Translations under genes and position numbers: made by a program | Shown: positions 24,023-36,480 of the stretch, one piece after another | Numbering within the stretch: position 1 is the first letter of the stretch | Layout of the letters: the number at the start of each line of letters is the position of its first letter | Source of the DNA: Kappaphycus alvarezii | Lineage: Eukaryota; Rhodophyta; Florideophyceae; Gigartinales; Solieriaceae | Length of the DNA stretch: 64,000 nucleotides | Assembly (NCBI GenBank): GCA_002205965.3 | Contig: NADL03000756.1 | Coordinates: 124,001-188,000 of the forward strand | Direction: 5' to 3' | Notes under the pieces: generated by a model | Databases searched by the model: none | Told to the model about the DNA's origin: nothing | What the model saw: only the letters and a program-made list of their open reading frames with translations

Positions 24023-24418
24023 TCACATCTTTTCCACTAGATGGAAAGTCCAGTCTCGGACAAGGCCTCTGTTTCGCCTCCTATGCCATGCAAAATAAGA
24101 AGAGTCTGCCAACACTGCAGTATAAATGGCATACCAGCGTTGTAGACACTTTGAAAAGCGCTGAGCTTCGCAAAACGCTGAGCTTCGCAAAACGCTTGCA
24201 TTCGCAGATACATTGGACCTATTGTGAAACGCGCAGCCTCTCGCCCAAGGCCCAGCGTAACAAGTTGGGAACATGTGAAAGCCACAACTGAACATTGAGT
24301 GTCTCCCGTCAGTACAGGACGGAGGCTCAGAAACCCAGCAATAGACAAACTGCGCAATTGCAGTGCCTACGATGTAGAGGAGAATGGCGGACACTCTTAA
24401 GTTCGTCGTAGATGTCAT
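24023..24418 (-). CDS. Hypothetical small Cys-containing protein, possible signal anchor
   Basis: A 131-codon ORF from an ATG at 24,418. An N-terminal hydrophobic run (VSAILLYIVGTAIAQFVY, about residues 9-26) could be a signal or membrane anchor, followed by a segment with scattered cysteines (CTDGRHSMFSCGFHMFPTC). An 18-bp near-tandem duplication at about 24,160-24,196 lies inside it. No family is recognised, overlapping frames are also open, and it may be spurious. Confidence 0.25.
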   Translation of the reverse strand: MTSTTNLRVSAILLYIVGTAIAQFVYCWVSEPPSCTDGRHSMFSCGFHMFPTCYAGPWARGCAFHNRSNVSANASVLRSSAFCEAQRFSKCLQRWYAIYTAVLADSSYFAWHRRRNRGLVRDWTFHLVEKM

Positions 24419-24799
24419 TGCAAGTCAAATAAGTACATGACAAGCTTGGAGAAAGTTCTCTACGGAGTTAGCTTCTCTCGAGAACATGTAGCCCGCATGG
24501 TATGGATCAAACGCGAATATGTGATGCTGGTAAGAAGCTTTGGAAGTTACAGGCGGCAAAGAGGGTTGGCTAAGACTCATGTTACTTGAAACGCTGCAGA
24601 CCATTCAAATAACTCAAGTCGCATCGCCTCCAACCTTTGTTGCGATCGCCGCTGGTAACCCTGTCGCATTTTTTCAGCCACTTTCTGCTCCTCAGCACCG
24701 TGACTGTTCACCCGTTGTTCGTAGCAGCTCCCACGGGCGATCCTTGTCCTATATCTCCTCATTCCAACCCTTGCTGCATCAAAGTGCGCCGCACTGAAC

Positions 24800-25231
24800 A
24801 TGGGAGGAAAGACGCAGGCAAAGCTCAGCGATGCAGCTCAATCGAGTTGTAATGCCTTTGCTTTGTCTTTCAATCGAGTTTGGGAAAAAGTGACGGCATT
24901 TGCGAAAAAGAGTTGCGATGATGAAATCGTAGGGGCATTAGTGGACGAATCATCCCTTACCCTTGCTGCGAATGATATCGCACTGCGAAAAATCGAGGAT
25001 CCCGGGAGGCGTTTAGAAAACTTTTCGGTGTGGCCTTGCGCCAACGCGGTAGACCTGAACCACAAGATGGCTATTTCAATTTTTGAAACGAAAGCGGGCC
25101 AAGCGAAAGGGGAAAGAGGGGGTCTCTCTACTGTAATGGAGATGTTGGCTAAAACCCGCAGAGTGGCTGTTAAGACAACGCAAAAGTCCTTGCGGCTGAT
25201 AGCTAACACGATCGAACAATGTATACCATAG
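24800..25231 (+). CDS. Hypothetical 143-residue protein
   Basis: Starts MGGKTQAKLSDAAQSSCNAF and ends with a helical-looking stretch, AKTRRVAVKTTQKSLRLIAN. Charge distribution is protein-like and there is no low complexity, but no domain is recognised. The antisense strand is also open over most of the span, so strand choice is uncertain. Confidence 0.3.
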   Translation: MGGKTQAKLSDAAQSSCNAFALSFNRVWEKVTAFAKKSCDDEIVGALVDESSLTLAANDIALRKIEDPGRRLENFSVWPCANAVDLNHKMAISIFETKAGQAKGERGGLSTVMEMLAKTRRVAVKTTQKSLRLIANTIEQCIP

Positions 25232-25234
25232 AGA

Positions 25235-27520
25235 ATCGGTAAGGCTTCCGTGAGGGATGAGCGGGGAATTATAGCAGTCTAACGGGTGTCAGGTTGCTGA
25301 GACACGGAACGGAAATTTCAAAATGAGCAAATGGTAATTTAATTTTCTTCGATGTCGATACAAGTGTCGGAGGTGGTCGCGGAAAAGTTGTACGGCAGGC
25401 AAATGATTGAACGGGATCGTAATCAGCACAAAATCAAGTGTGAGTTGCTTGTCAACGCATTGACGCGAGGGACGGTCGTTGCGGGGTACAGATTATATTG
25501 AAACAAATGGTTTGACATATTGAGTTTTGTCGAGTTTTGTCGATGTTATGATGAATTTCAGTTTTTCCGTATGTCGTTTATATTTGAAATGCTAATCGAT
25601 TCTTGCCGAGTCGTGGTGGTATCAAGCGTTCATACGGCATTTTGAAAGATTCTTTGGACCAGGACTGGTGATAGCGGACGTGAACTTGTCTTGAGACATG
25701 TTTCCTCAAGTAGCGCATTCAAAGTTAACGGAGTGGAGGATTCTGTTTTGTTCCCGTTTTCTGCTCGGAATTGCCGCCTGACGGTAGCTTTTATCCCCTC
25801 CTTTATATCTCCGACGTTAATTTTCCATTGTCTATTCGCAGCATCATACTGCAGTGCCGTAGTTTTATTGTACCTTTGACATCCAACGAATATTGTACAG
25901 TGCTGTACAGTAGAGCACCTGACGGTTGCTGGAAAAGTCTGGGATGTGTACTGTTCTGATTACTGCATACGCACACCACAGTACAAAATTACTGTACAGT
26001 AGATACTCAACGGATAATGCTGGATCGGATTGGAATGTTGAGCATTGGTTGCATGCCAAAGAAGTGGCATTTTTACAAATGGCCTGCCTGGCCTCTTTTT
26101 GGCCTCACACGACCGGCGTCTAATGGCGTCGGATGTCTACTAGCCAGACATTGGTGCTCACAGTAATCCGTTCGGCGAACCCTGCAACATTCAACGCCAC
26201 TACCTATCTTTGACCATGTGTAAGTTGAGACGAGGAAGATGATGATGTTTCTTAAGACCATCGTGATCTTGAGAACGAATGTGCTACAGTGCTGTACAAT
26301 ATACCACCGTACTACCGTAGGCACTATACTGCTGTACAGTACAGTACAGTACTGGGCAATAGTTTCGAGAAATGCGACAGGCATGTTTCCACTGGAACAA
26401 GTTGTCACTGTACTGTACAGTAGTGCACCGAAAGCCGAAAGCCTTGACGGTGCCTCTGCAAGTGAAAGGAGACTTGTGCGAGCAAAGCCTCCGAGCAGAC
26501 CCATCTCCATCGCTCACAGTACGACTAATTATTACACAGTGCCTATATACTCTAAATTGTAATAATATGTATTACAAATTATTATGTTTTATTAACGTAT
26601 AGCAACTACTTTTGTTGGAAAACAGTAGACCTAATGGACTAAAAATCGTCACATCCTACGGTTCTGCACGGGACTGGCGAAATGATTGCTAATGATTTCG
26701 TATTTTAAAATAATTTCTAAACAGTTTCTAGGTTGTTTCGTCTCAGCGTGACAATGTGGTTGGTTTATTTGATTCCAAAAATGATGGAAAAAGGACCCAA
26801 TCCATAACATGCCAATTCCAACCTGGAACATTCACGTCTTTTTTTATTTGGAATTAATCAGATCATAAATAGGTTTTTGCTTTGCAGACTTACATGCCCC
26901 AAAAATCCCAATTAATCAACTACTTTTCAACGATCTTATACAGTCCTGGAAATAACAGTAATCATCTTTACTTTATGTATTATAAAAACCTGGAAATGGA
27001 CTGCACCTGCCAAATATCTACGAGGCGTCGTACCAACACTGCCAAGTGGTTTGTGCCATGCAGCCGCTGCCTCGCGTAAAGTAAACGGCCACTTATTCGA
27101 GGTCCACTCCGCAACAACCCGTCGCAACCTATCGGGCCGGTGCACAACTCCTCTACCATACTAATTCTACCAAACAATACCATCCGCAGTCCTGCTCCAC
27201 CAAAAGGTCTTTGTCCCACCTTTGTTTTTTGGCCTTACTGTACCTATGTATATCCCTTTCTACATCCTTTTCTTACACCACATCTGCCATGGCTAGATAC
27301 ACCTACAATGCATAATATCTTCTCATCACTTCACTACTTCTCCCCTACTCAAGGCCCCGCCTGCCCCTTACCTACCAGGTACCGTTCCGCTGCTACATCA
27401 CTGTGACACTTTCACGTTACCGAGGCCTTGACGCCTTCTCTTTTGCAAATCTCTCTGCAATACGAAAAACTCACTTTCTATACTCCACTGCCCAAGTCTG
27501 TTAAGGCCCGTCCCTCCTAC
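25235..27520. other. No assignable gene; GTAC repeats and a possible RT-like trace
   Basis: GTAC-palindrome clusters lie at 25,893-25,913, 25,990-26,003, 26,284-26,355 and 26,406-26,424. AT-rich DNA fills 26,520-26,990. On the minus strand at about 27,000-27,110, WTSNKWPFTLREAAA is reminiscent of the FTLREAAxLHGTL motif seen in some retroelement polyproteins, but the remnant is too short to name. 27,140-27,520 is a C-rich tract with no gene. Confidence 0.35.
26284..26424. repeat. GTAC-palindrome cluster
   Basis: Includes GCTGTACAGTACAGTACAGT at about 26,331-26,350 and CACTGTACTGTACAG at about 26,406-26,420, with further GTAC units between. Same dispersed family as elsewhere in the GC-richer blocks. 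Confidence 0.75.
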
Positions 27521-27527
27521 CTGCCCT

Positions 27528-28560
27528 ATGGACCACTTCTATAACACGCAAGTTGCATGTCCCGTCCTAGCCATTCTCGTTGCTTCCATTCTACTCTTGC
27601 CAACATCATCAGGCCAAAAAAGTGTAATCCCTCGCCATCCCTGCCCATCACTCTTCCTTCGGGCCACATCTGCCTCAATCCACCCAGTATACTGCACTAC
27701 TGTATCATGCGTTGATTCCTCAATTCTCTTTGCTCCTCTGGCCCTTGTAAATCTCATCATGACTTCCATACACACGTTCCATCCACATGTCCTGTACTAC
27801 CATTTGGACCACCCACCCTACCCTACCTCATCGCTTCATAATCTGCCCGCACCAGTCATTCGTCATCCCACAAAACATCTTCGATCGAAATCCCAAAGTC
27901 GTTTGTCTCTACACAGCGACATAGCGACTCATCCCCTTCCTAGAAGTGTTAATGTCAAAACACCAATTCCAGTACTGTCAGTGACTGTGTGGAATGCCAG
28001 GGGAGTATCTCCTGGATTTCAATCTTCAAATATTCTCAGTCAGTTGAATTGCAACCCTTTGGATTTATGCTTTCAAAGGCTACTCTCCACTAGTTTGCGT
28101 TTAAGCCGCAGATCTGAAGACAAACTGCAGCTGTTTAATCGCCCTGTGGATTCGGTCTTGTAAATAAAGCAGTTCCCTGGCGGCTCTTGCTCATCAACCA
28201 ACAATTTCCACGGATCGGTAACACGAGTTGAGATAACCACTTTAAAGCCTTTGAATGAGCTCTTGTCTATCTTTTCTATACCATACCCCTTTTCCACCGT
28301 TACCGGTTATACTTTGCGCTACTTTATACTTGTACTGCACATAGACGTATTTATTGGACTCTACTGGAGACGTCCATGTGCACTACAGATCTAGGGCACT
28401 GCATGGAGACTGCAGTTCTTGCGCAACTCAAAGTAGACACCCTTGTACGTTTTATTCCCCTACTCGGACAGTTATTCGGGGACGCAGCCTGTTTGCATGG
28501 CATATTGTCCTACACCTCGCATACACACTGTATTCGTCTGATGTTTCAACCTAGATTTTG
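27528..28560 (+). pseudogene. Possible LINE-type APE endonuclease N-terminal remnant
   Basis: Within an open frame at 27,528-28,163, the run LSVTVWNARGVSPG followed by NILSQLNCNPLDLCFQ (about 27,980-28,075) resembles the start of the exonuclease-endonuclease-phosphatase fold of LINE ORF2 (WNARG...L....P.D...LQET). Downstream frames hold GGSCSSTNNFHGSVTRVEI (about 28,171-28,227), which could be the next block. The QET and GDFN catalytic blocks are not clearly preserved. Codons before about 27,950 are C-rich and probably not part of it. It would be a different non-LTR class from the RLE elements in this window. Confidence 0.4.
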
Positions 28561-28704
28561 TAGTTAACTCACTCCGCAACTGCGAGATATATACAAAGGC
28601 AAGACCGAGGAACAAGTTCCCGGCGCCTTTCAAATTGTTTTCACGCGTCTTGTTTTCACAGCTGTCGCCTTTCCCCACGTCTTGAAAACCTCCTAAGAAC
28701 TTTA

Positions 28705-29736
28705 CTATTGCTTCCGGTTACCTTGACGACTATTAGAAGAGTTGATGCCATTTAACTTGGCCCTCAACGTTTTCTCTCTTCTTCTTGCCGTTTGCCGATC
28801 GTAAGCAAAGCATTTTGCCCGTTGCGGACAGTTGTTCTGACAGTGAGGGCAAGACCACGATGGTCCAGTCACCACTAACTTGTACACGACAATGCATTTC
28901 CTGCACACACTTTTCTGACAAAGCCCCAGTTCCACATTACCACAAGGAACCATCTCCACGCATCGCTGATGACGAGCACATAAATGACAATACCTAGAAC
29001 TCTTCGGAGCAGAGTACCTCCTCGTCTGCTTTTGCACCCTTCCGGTAACATTCACGCGACCCGTGCGACCGGGCACGGAAGTCGCCTCTTTCACAGGAAG
29101 TACCGACCGTCGCAGCGATTTTGGGGATGGGCAACTACTCGCGTGGGTTGACAAAGAGTCAACGGCGCTCGACGAGCAAGTTGGAGTGGCATGGTGTGGG
29201 GCAGGCTGCGGTTGTTGCAAGCGATCCGAAGGTGCGGGTACGGTTTGCCAAACAAGTTGCGTCTGCATTGCAGATGATTGCGTGAGCGCAGCGGGGATAA
29301 GGACGGGTGCTTGTTGTGGTTCCAAACCAGGAAAGTCGCTTAGGACAGGAGAGGAATGCAGTGGAAGTTCCAAGGCCTTGTCGACGATGGCATCGGCATC
29401 GGGAACGGGAGAATCTAAGGTGAGAGGAATTAAGTCGGAGTAAGACGCGAATTGAAGATGCTCTGGTTTGGTGAAGAGAGTGAGGGGTTTCGCAGACACG
29501 GAATCTTGTTCTTGGGAATCAGATGGATCTATAAGAGCGGTCAAGACGCGGTCGGAGGATACGGTCTGGTCGCAAGTGAGATTGGCAAACAGATTCGGAG
29601 ATTCGACAGAGGCGGATCCGGAGACCCAGGATGGCGGTGAGGAAAGAGCGGTAAGGTCGAAAATGTCGAGGTCAGGCCACATGGGCTGATCTGTAAAAGG
29701 AACAGCAGGTTGGTTGGTTATTGAAACATGGTTCAT
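28705..29736 (-). CDS. Protein with C-terminal CDCA7-like (4CXXC-type) cysteine-rich zinc finger
   Basis: A complete 343-residue ORF with no frameshift. Residues 1 to about 230 are acidic to neutral and rich in Ser, Pro, Leu and Gln, as in a transcription-factor disordered or activation region (WPDLDIFDLTALSSPPSW near the start). A basic stretch (about 230-248, KQTRRYSAPKSSR) leads into a cysteine-rich domain at about 250-310: CHLC, then C, C, C, CRKC, WSCPHC, C and KC, with at least eleven cysteines spaced as in a zf-4CXXC_R1/CDCA7 type domain. A basic tail follows (ARRREKTLRAK). CDCA7-type fingers bind DNA and work with chromatin remodellers; function here is inferred only from the fold. 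The start is an ATG at 29,736. The minus strand upstream is C-rich for about 600 bp. The nearest GTAC cluster lies about 900 bp upstream. It is probably a real single-exon nuclear protein. Confidence 0.75.
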   Translation of the reverse strand: MNHVSITNQPAVPFTDQPMWPDLDIFDLTALSSPPSWVSGSASVESPNLFANLTCDQTVSSDRVLTALIDPSDSQEQDSVSAKPLTLFTKPEHLQFASYSDLIPLTLDSPVPDADAIVDKALELPLHSSPVLSDFPGLEPQQAPVLIPAALTQSSAMQTQLVWQTVPAPSDRLQQPQPAPHHATPTCSSSAVDSLSTHASSCPSPKSLRRSVLPVKEATSVPGRTGRVNVTGRVQKQTRRYSAPKSSRYCHLCARHQRCVEMVPCGNVELGLCQKSVCRKCIVVYKLVVTGPSWSCPHCQNNCPQRAKCFAYDRQTARRREKTLRAKLNGINSSNSRQGNRKQ

Positions 29737-29739
29737 GAT

Positions 29740-30625
29740 GCGATTGCTGAGGTACGCTTCGGCCGGGCAGGGAAATCGATGTTGTTTGTTTGTTGCGGGT
29801 GGTGGAATAAACGGTTGTTGGATTCAAGCTGGCGGGCAGCAGCGGATACTTGACAATGGAAGAACAAAGTTGAGGATACGTAGGAAGAGAGCGGTGGGCA
29901 GGTTTGATGAAAGGGTGGATTGGGTATATGAGGACGACAGGGGATAAGAGAGCAACGGAAAGAGGTGGAGAGAAATGATGGGGGTGGGGTGAGTTGTACA
30001 AAGGGTGAGTTGTACCCAACGGGTAAGGGATTGCAGATTGCGACGTGGCAATGTAAGGGATATCGGGTTAATGAATACGCAAATGCGAGTTTGGGGACGG
30101 AAATGATTAGAGATGGGGGTTGGGGGCCGATTATGGTTGGACAGTAGCGTGGGCGGTGATTTAAACAAGCAGAGCCGAGAGCAGTTCACGAGATGATATG
30201 GGATGGGTGGCGGGGGGGGGACGAAGGAATGGGCAGGATAAGGGGGAGGGCGGAGAGGTAAGAACGGGTGTGGGGTGGGGGCTAAAAAGGAAAAAAATTA
30301 ATTAAAAAGTTTGGGTAGAGAGGGACGACAAGAGAGATCGAGGGGTGGCAAAGGCGGGGTAGGGGCAGGAAGGGAATTGGGTGTTTGAGAGAAATTTTTA
30401 GCAGGTGGTAGGGGCGTTTGGACATTATTGAGGAGAATGTTATGGTTGGTTGTGGCACACTGTATGGGAGATATACTGTTACGAACTGCTGGCGAATCGT
30501 GGACGACTACTACAGCCTTTTACCTGCCTCCCTCTGTGTAGCATTATTGTCTCGTCGTAACGACTTTCAAGATTCCCGACCTCAAGCCAATTATACAACA
30601 GTCTCCATAGTTTTATCGGCCAGAC
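29740..30625. promoter_or_regulatory. C-rich (minus strand) upstream region of the zinc-finger gene
   Basis: No gene. The minus strand is strongly C-rich from about 29,900 to 30,420, directly upstream of the start at 29,736. No TATA-like element is obvious. Promoter function is inferred from position only. Confidence 0.3.
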
Positions 30626-30631
30626 TAGCGA

Positions 30632-31220
30632 CAGTACATGTACTGTACAGTACTGTACAGCACGAGACAGCATTCAAAAGGCATTTCTATTTAAGAATAC
30701 TTTCAACCACAAGATTGGTTTGAACAAGTTGCGCTAAAATCGAGAGGTTCGGGAATTGTGGGTTTTTTTAGCGCTTCTCAACTCTATCCTTTTTGTTGGA
30801 GGCGGCCAGCCATGTGCATTGCTCAGTTATTAGGAATCCGTGTGATGACAAGTGCAAGTCATCCTTCTGCATTTGTACTGATGACCTTCTTTTTGTAACA
30901 ATATTTTGATTTTATAACCTTTTTTAATTCGATTAATTTATTTATGTGTGGTATGACAATTTAAATTAACTCCAAATTTTAATTGCTACATGAGGAAAGG
31001 GGGTTGGCACAGTCCACTGCAGACACTCAATCACCGATAGAGTTACAATGTTATACTCCAGTGCCCAGTATGACAAAGGCGGCATGGAATGTCTGTTGGT
31101 CCTGGAAAAGAGTCTTTCCACAAACCCTTTGCCGCTCAATAATTGTAACGATTATTCTACATACTGAACGACATTTCACGCGTTGTGGTCAATTATATCC
31201 TGTACTGTACAGTACAGTTC
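30632..31220. repeat. GTAC-palindrome clusters
   Basis: 30,632-30,662 contains ACATGTACTGTACAGTACTG; 31,200-31,220 contains CTGTACTGTACAGTACAG. The sequence between is AT-rich and without a gene. These are the last dense clusters before the AT-rich block begins. Confidence 0.7.
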
Positions 31221-31259
31221 ATGGGACTTTCCACAAAAAACATCCAACAAATTCTTTTA

Positions 31260-34200
31260 TGCCAGAATGACTTATGATACTCGTGAACGATCTGGGGTAA
31301 AACGGTACCTTTTGACGACTAACTCACGAAAGCCTGTTTTAAGGGTACCTGTATTCTAATCGTATTACGGGGAAAACAGACAGCCCTTTACGCTTTCTCT
31401 TTAATAATAAAAAAAATCATGTCGTTTACTTTCGCTAAAGGGTTTGAATTGATTGTATTTTTTGTCAATCATTTGCTGTGCCGTCATGCTAGTTGAGCAC
31501 AGCATGATGCTACAGAACTGAGAAAATGAAAAAGCAGAGGGGCAACATCAACTGGTAAAGCAAAGTTGAAGACTTAATTTATAGTTTGGCCCAATAACAG
31601 GCCTTCTGGCGTTGTGCAGAACTAATACATCTGTAGGGAGCCAATTTTTAAAAATAATTCTCACTGTCGAAATCCCTAGTATGACATGCTCAGTATCAAA
31701 CGCCATCGTTTCTGTATCCAACTAGCCTTTGATTCGTTATCTTTTGCTGCATTAAATAAACTTAAACAAATAAAATCACTGCCGCCCCTCTAAATGTCAA
31801 TCACGGCGTCTCGCTAGAGACGTAAAGGCCCTCTCTTATTTGATTGAAACAGATTCTTTCAACTAATTGGACTCGCAACTTGATTCTTGTTTTTAAGATA
31901 TTTTTCAAACGTCTGATTCTCCTGGATATTCTGTGAGTCTTAATCAAAGACAACTGTCACCATACAATGTTTCATTTTCTGCTGCTTTTCTAAATTTTCC
32001 CGGAGAACTGGCTTTAAAGAACAATGTAGGCCGTTGTTGGCAATTTTTAGAGCATGGGGCCCGGCCCAGTAAATATTTACAACGCCTTACACACAATTTT
32101 TTGTTGGTACAGTTCATGAACGATTGAACCACAGATATTTAAGCAGTTGGCCCATGAAATGGAATCTAATTCTTTATTAATTCTTCACGCAAAAGTCTAA
32201 AAATGTAAGTTGTTTTTGCATACTCACAATGATGATAAAAGAGTGACACCCATCAATATTCCTTGCTTTTTGTTCAAAGTATTCGCAGATCTCTTCCCGC
32301 ATCCAATTCAAATTCTGTCACGATCCGTGTCACGGCCTATCCGCTTACAATTTTACATTCAATTAAATATTTAAAAAATTGCTCACATTGAGCTCTTTGC
32401 TAAATCAACATAAATTAACTTCTAGTTTTTTTCTTTTTGCTCTAAGGTTATTGAAAAACTTTACACTCCCATTTTTCTACAGAAAGGATATTTTTGGAGC
32501 TTATCAGCTGGGGATACGTACGTATATCCTCTGTACAGAACAAGTTCGAGTGGGTCACAGCTATACTGTACTGTACCCTGACAAAAGCACCGAGGAATTG
32601 AACTTGAAACAAAAAAATGACATCTCATTGTAGAGACAATTTCTGCAAGACAAATTTGAGGGTATTTTTGATAATCCCGCTGTTTCTCTTTGATGCTTCA
32701 TTTATGCGCAATTCTTTTATTTCTCCAACCGGAGTCTATCGGAAAGCAGACAACAATCCACTACTGCAGCCTCTGTCATTCTTAAAGCTGGTTCTACCTG
32801 TTCGGTTCCTCCGTGTGACAAAACCAAACAATCAACAAGTAGAATTTTTGCTTCATCAGAGCATTTGCAAACATTTCAAGCCTCAAACCTTGTCAAGTCG
32901 ACGCTTAAAAGCGTATGGTGCAACATTGTGTTCGCCATCTTGATGGTAGTGGACAATACAAATTCCTCTCAATGACTTACAAAGCCAGGTTCAAGTACCA
33001 CGTTGACCAACCTTTATGACTCCAGATGGCGCAAGGGATCTGTGAGTTCCGTACCCTACCACCATTGCAGAAATTTCTACCATAAATCGCCCATTCCAAG
33101 TAACACGCTGGTTCTCTACAGTTACAAACATTATCATGCAGCAAAGGGGTTATCTTCTCCGAATGGCGCCGCGTACTTGTGACCTGAGAGTTGGACATTA
33201 GCCTACGGTATGCAGACCCCATCCACCAGCCGCAATTATTGAACAGCTTTCCTATTCTCTAGCCTTGTTGAATCCAGGTGCACGTCAAATTTCGTGCTCA
33301 GAGCATGACAGTCTTCGCTTGCCATATGATACTACATCATGTATGCGTTCGTATGCCATCCAGTTTGAAAACCAGACACATTTGAATTTGAAAAATTTGC
33401 CTGGGAGACAACTAAATTTTGAATTTTACGCATGCGGTAAATACAGTACCATTTCAAGTTGAATGTGGGACGTAACGTAATGAATATTGCAATTGATTTA
33501 ATAGCCACCAATGACCAATGAAGTGAGCGCTTGCCACCAGCAGTTAGAAAACCGATGATTTTATTCTTAAATATTTATCATCGTTATGACATTTGTGGGG
33601 TGTCATGTTACCCATTTTGTTTTCAGATGAAAATCTATTCTGCGCTTTACAATTTTTGCTGGTTGTTGCTGTTCACATTGTAATACCAATGTATTCATAC
33701 AGTTCTATATCTTGAAATATGTTGGCAAGGGACGACCGAGTCTGCAGACTGGTGAGGACAAGATAACTTGTGATTCTTGATTCCCGGCTTCGCGGCCACA
33801 GTTGACACATCCGGAATTGCAGGGAATCCCCTTGATTGGAAGATTTATCGTTCGAGGCTTATCTGATACACGACGCGTGTGTGTCTGTAAATTCAGAGGT
33901 TACATGCGATGAGAAACGATGAGGGGATACCGTACAGCTTAGTCGTTTAGTCGTTACTAAGTAGGTGCATGAGCAGGTTTGTACTGCGGTTGTCCGATTT
34001 GGTATGCCTTGCAGTTTGGGAAACACATGCTATTAGTCATACATAATGTGCCAAAGGATAGATCATTTCAAAAAATACTCCAGAAAAGCGGGTTTGCGTA
34101 TCAAGTAAATTGACCCAAAACATGATTCGTGTAAATACAAGGATAGAAACCAACAGCAGTGGTCAAGGAAAATGGCTGTAGTCCAGGCAGAAGCCAGCAA

Positions 34201-35290
34201 TTCACATCATTAAACAGACAATTATCTCAAATGTTTCGTCATCGAAGCAGGAAATTGCAGGCACAGAACACTTTTGCGGAAGGCTTCGTTCAAGGCCTTG
34301 TTTGCACTGCATGGCACCTCCTTGTGTATCTGAAGAAGAAATAACGCCCACAGAGCATTGCGTGAGGTCCCCTCTACTCCTCAATGTACACACCCTTTTA
34401 ATGCACATTGACCTTGAGAACATTGTGCGGGAGTCGGAATGGCGGAGAAACTTCACTTCCAGACTGGCTGAACTACCATTGTGATACATTACGTGTAAAG
34501 TCAATTCCTGTCAGTAGACCTTTGATAGAAGACTTGTTGGCATCCCTAGTCCAAACTGTGCTGTGCTGTATACTGACTGGTCCGACTATTCGGTTAAGAG
34601 CAAACCGGATGCCCTACATCTGCCACGTGCAGTGGGGTGCGGCACAGAATGGACTTAGCGATGGACGACCACATCACACTATAGCGGGAACGGTGGATGC
34701 GCAGACTGAGCACACCATTCGAGTGAGGTACCGCCGGGCAGTGCGGGGATGAATACGTTCAGTACTGAAGTTGGGTAGTAAATGGGCAGTGGATTGGGCA
34801 GTTGCACAAAGGGAGTCGACCGCGATAGGGCGGAAGTCGAGGCCAGGGTCACGGACGACGACGACGAGCGAGGCGTCAGGCGGCGTGTGAGATTATGTTA
34901 CAGGTCCCGTAGCTTATCGCAGTGTGCAAGGCCGGCGGCGCCGCAGGCAGTTCGGGATGGCCTTCATAGTAGTGGAGACCTTTAATGGCGAGACCACCGA
35001 GATATCAGAGGCGCTTGGGAACTAAAGGAACCAATGTTTACAAATACCTGGACTTCCAAAATAGGCATGGCAATAAGTCTCAAATTGAAGGTGGGATTGT
35101 AAGTTAGTGTATCATAGTTTGCTCTGAAGATACTGATTCTTTCCTATTCGGCTGTTCGGATTCTTTGGATTCATTAAATCATCTCTGAAAAATCATCGTC
35201 GAGAATTCTTTCTCCAGTTTGTTTGAATCTCCATCGCTGACTTTACCAACTTCCTATATTTATTAAATTGGAATAATATTTGAAGATGTA
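31260..35290. other. AT-rich block without recognisable genes
   Basis: Only short chance ORFs. A more GC-rich patch at about 34,560-34,990 encodes nothing recognisable; its GACGACGACGACGAG run gives an Asp-rich translation. Integrase sequence belonging to the gypsy remnant on the right was looked for on the minus strand but not found. Confidence 0.4.
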
Positions 35291-35299
35291 CATTAAACT

Positions 35300-36480
35300 C
35301 CTTTTTGTTTTCTTTCCAAGAAATCAGCAACTATGTTGCTCTTTCCCTTCATGCATTGAATTTTGTAGACAAACCATTGTATAAATCCAGCCCATCTGGC
35401 TTGTTTTGCGCAAAATGGTTTTCTGAATATCCAAACATTTTAGTGGGTGATGATTAGATTTGATCATAAACTTTGAACCATGATAAGGTATCCACAACAT
35501 TATTAGTGATGACTGCAAGTGGTTCTCTGTCGTAAGTATTGGAATTTGGTTCTACTTCGTTTAGTTTCGAGATGCAAAAGCAACCGTCAAGTACCTGTGT
35601 AATCTGTTAGCGTTAAAACTGCTCCGATACTTAATTGAAAAGTTCCGTACCAAGTTCGTAGGATAGGTTGGATCTGTTCATCGGAAAACATGTGTTTCAT
35701 TACGCTTTTTCTTTATATCACCGAAAGAATTTTAAAGTTGTGGAGTACAGTCAAATTTGACCCCCTCCTTTGTGATCTCTCGAGTGACTATCAACTTCAG
35801 CAAAATCTTTGATGAATCTTCGGTGCTAATTACAATGTCCCAAAAATTTAAATTTCAACAACGGGAGGTGGTGGCTCCCAATTTTAATCGCCTCAATTCT
35901 ACTTGGATCGATCCATATTTCATCATTTCCAATTATTTGTCCTAAGTTTTGCAACTCGGAATTTAATAAATAACAGGTAGATAGTTTTCGGTACAATATA
36001 TTTTCTTCAATACTTCCAGAACCGTACTTTTAGATCTTAAATGTAATCCTTTTGTTTTACTTTTAATAAGAATATCACCGAGGTAAAAGAGAACAAGTTT
36101 ATACAGAAAACGGCGAAATATTATTTTATATTAATATTTGGAAACTCCTATAGCTTCTGAGAGTCAAAATGGTGTACTACTAACAAAATGTTCAAACTGA
36201 CCATATCGAGTTCTATACGCTGCCTTTGGTACATATTTCTCACTAATTATAATTTAGAGATATCATAATGTAGATCAAACCGGAAAAGTATTTTGCTCCG
36301 CCTATTTGATCCCATGTTTCATCAATTTGTCGAAAAAGCACTTGTTTTTTATGATAAAATGTTAATTTAATGCGCGATGGTCTATAAAAATTCTCAGTTC
36401 TCTGTCTTTTTAGGAGTGAGCAATACAGGGCTTTCCCAATAACTAATACTTGGGGGATAAAATCAGTCATTTCGTAACTC
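35300..36480 (-). pseudogene. Ty3/gypsy pol remnant (reverse transcriptase and RNase H)
   Basis: The minus strand encodes QIDETWDQIGGAKYFSGL (about 36,270-36,330), the gypsy RT block normally read as RIDE..DQLGGAKYFSKLDL. About 700 bp further on, in shifted frames, lie TYDREPLAVI (about 35,520-35,550) and KFMIKSNHHPLKCL (about 35,430-35,475), then MHEGKEQ. These are the RNase H blocks T..REPLA.. and F.I.SDHHPLK of Ty3/gypsy elements. The YxDD block and integrase are not recognisable, and many stops and frame changes are present. Order and spacing are right for a decayed gypsy pol. Confidence 0.75.

Noticed and set aside
26980-27145. Retroelement motif FTLREAAA on the minus strand
   Set aside because: Only a short match with a frame change; no RT or RNase H blocks nearby to support it.
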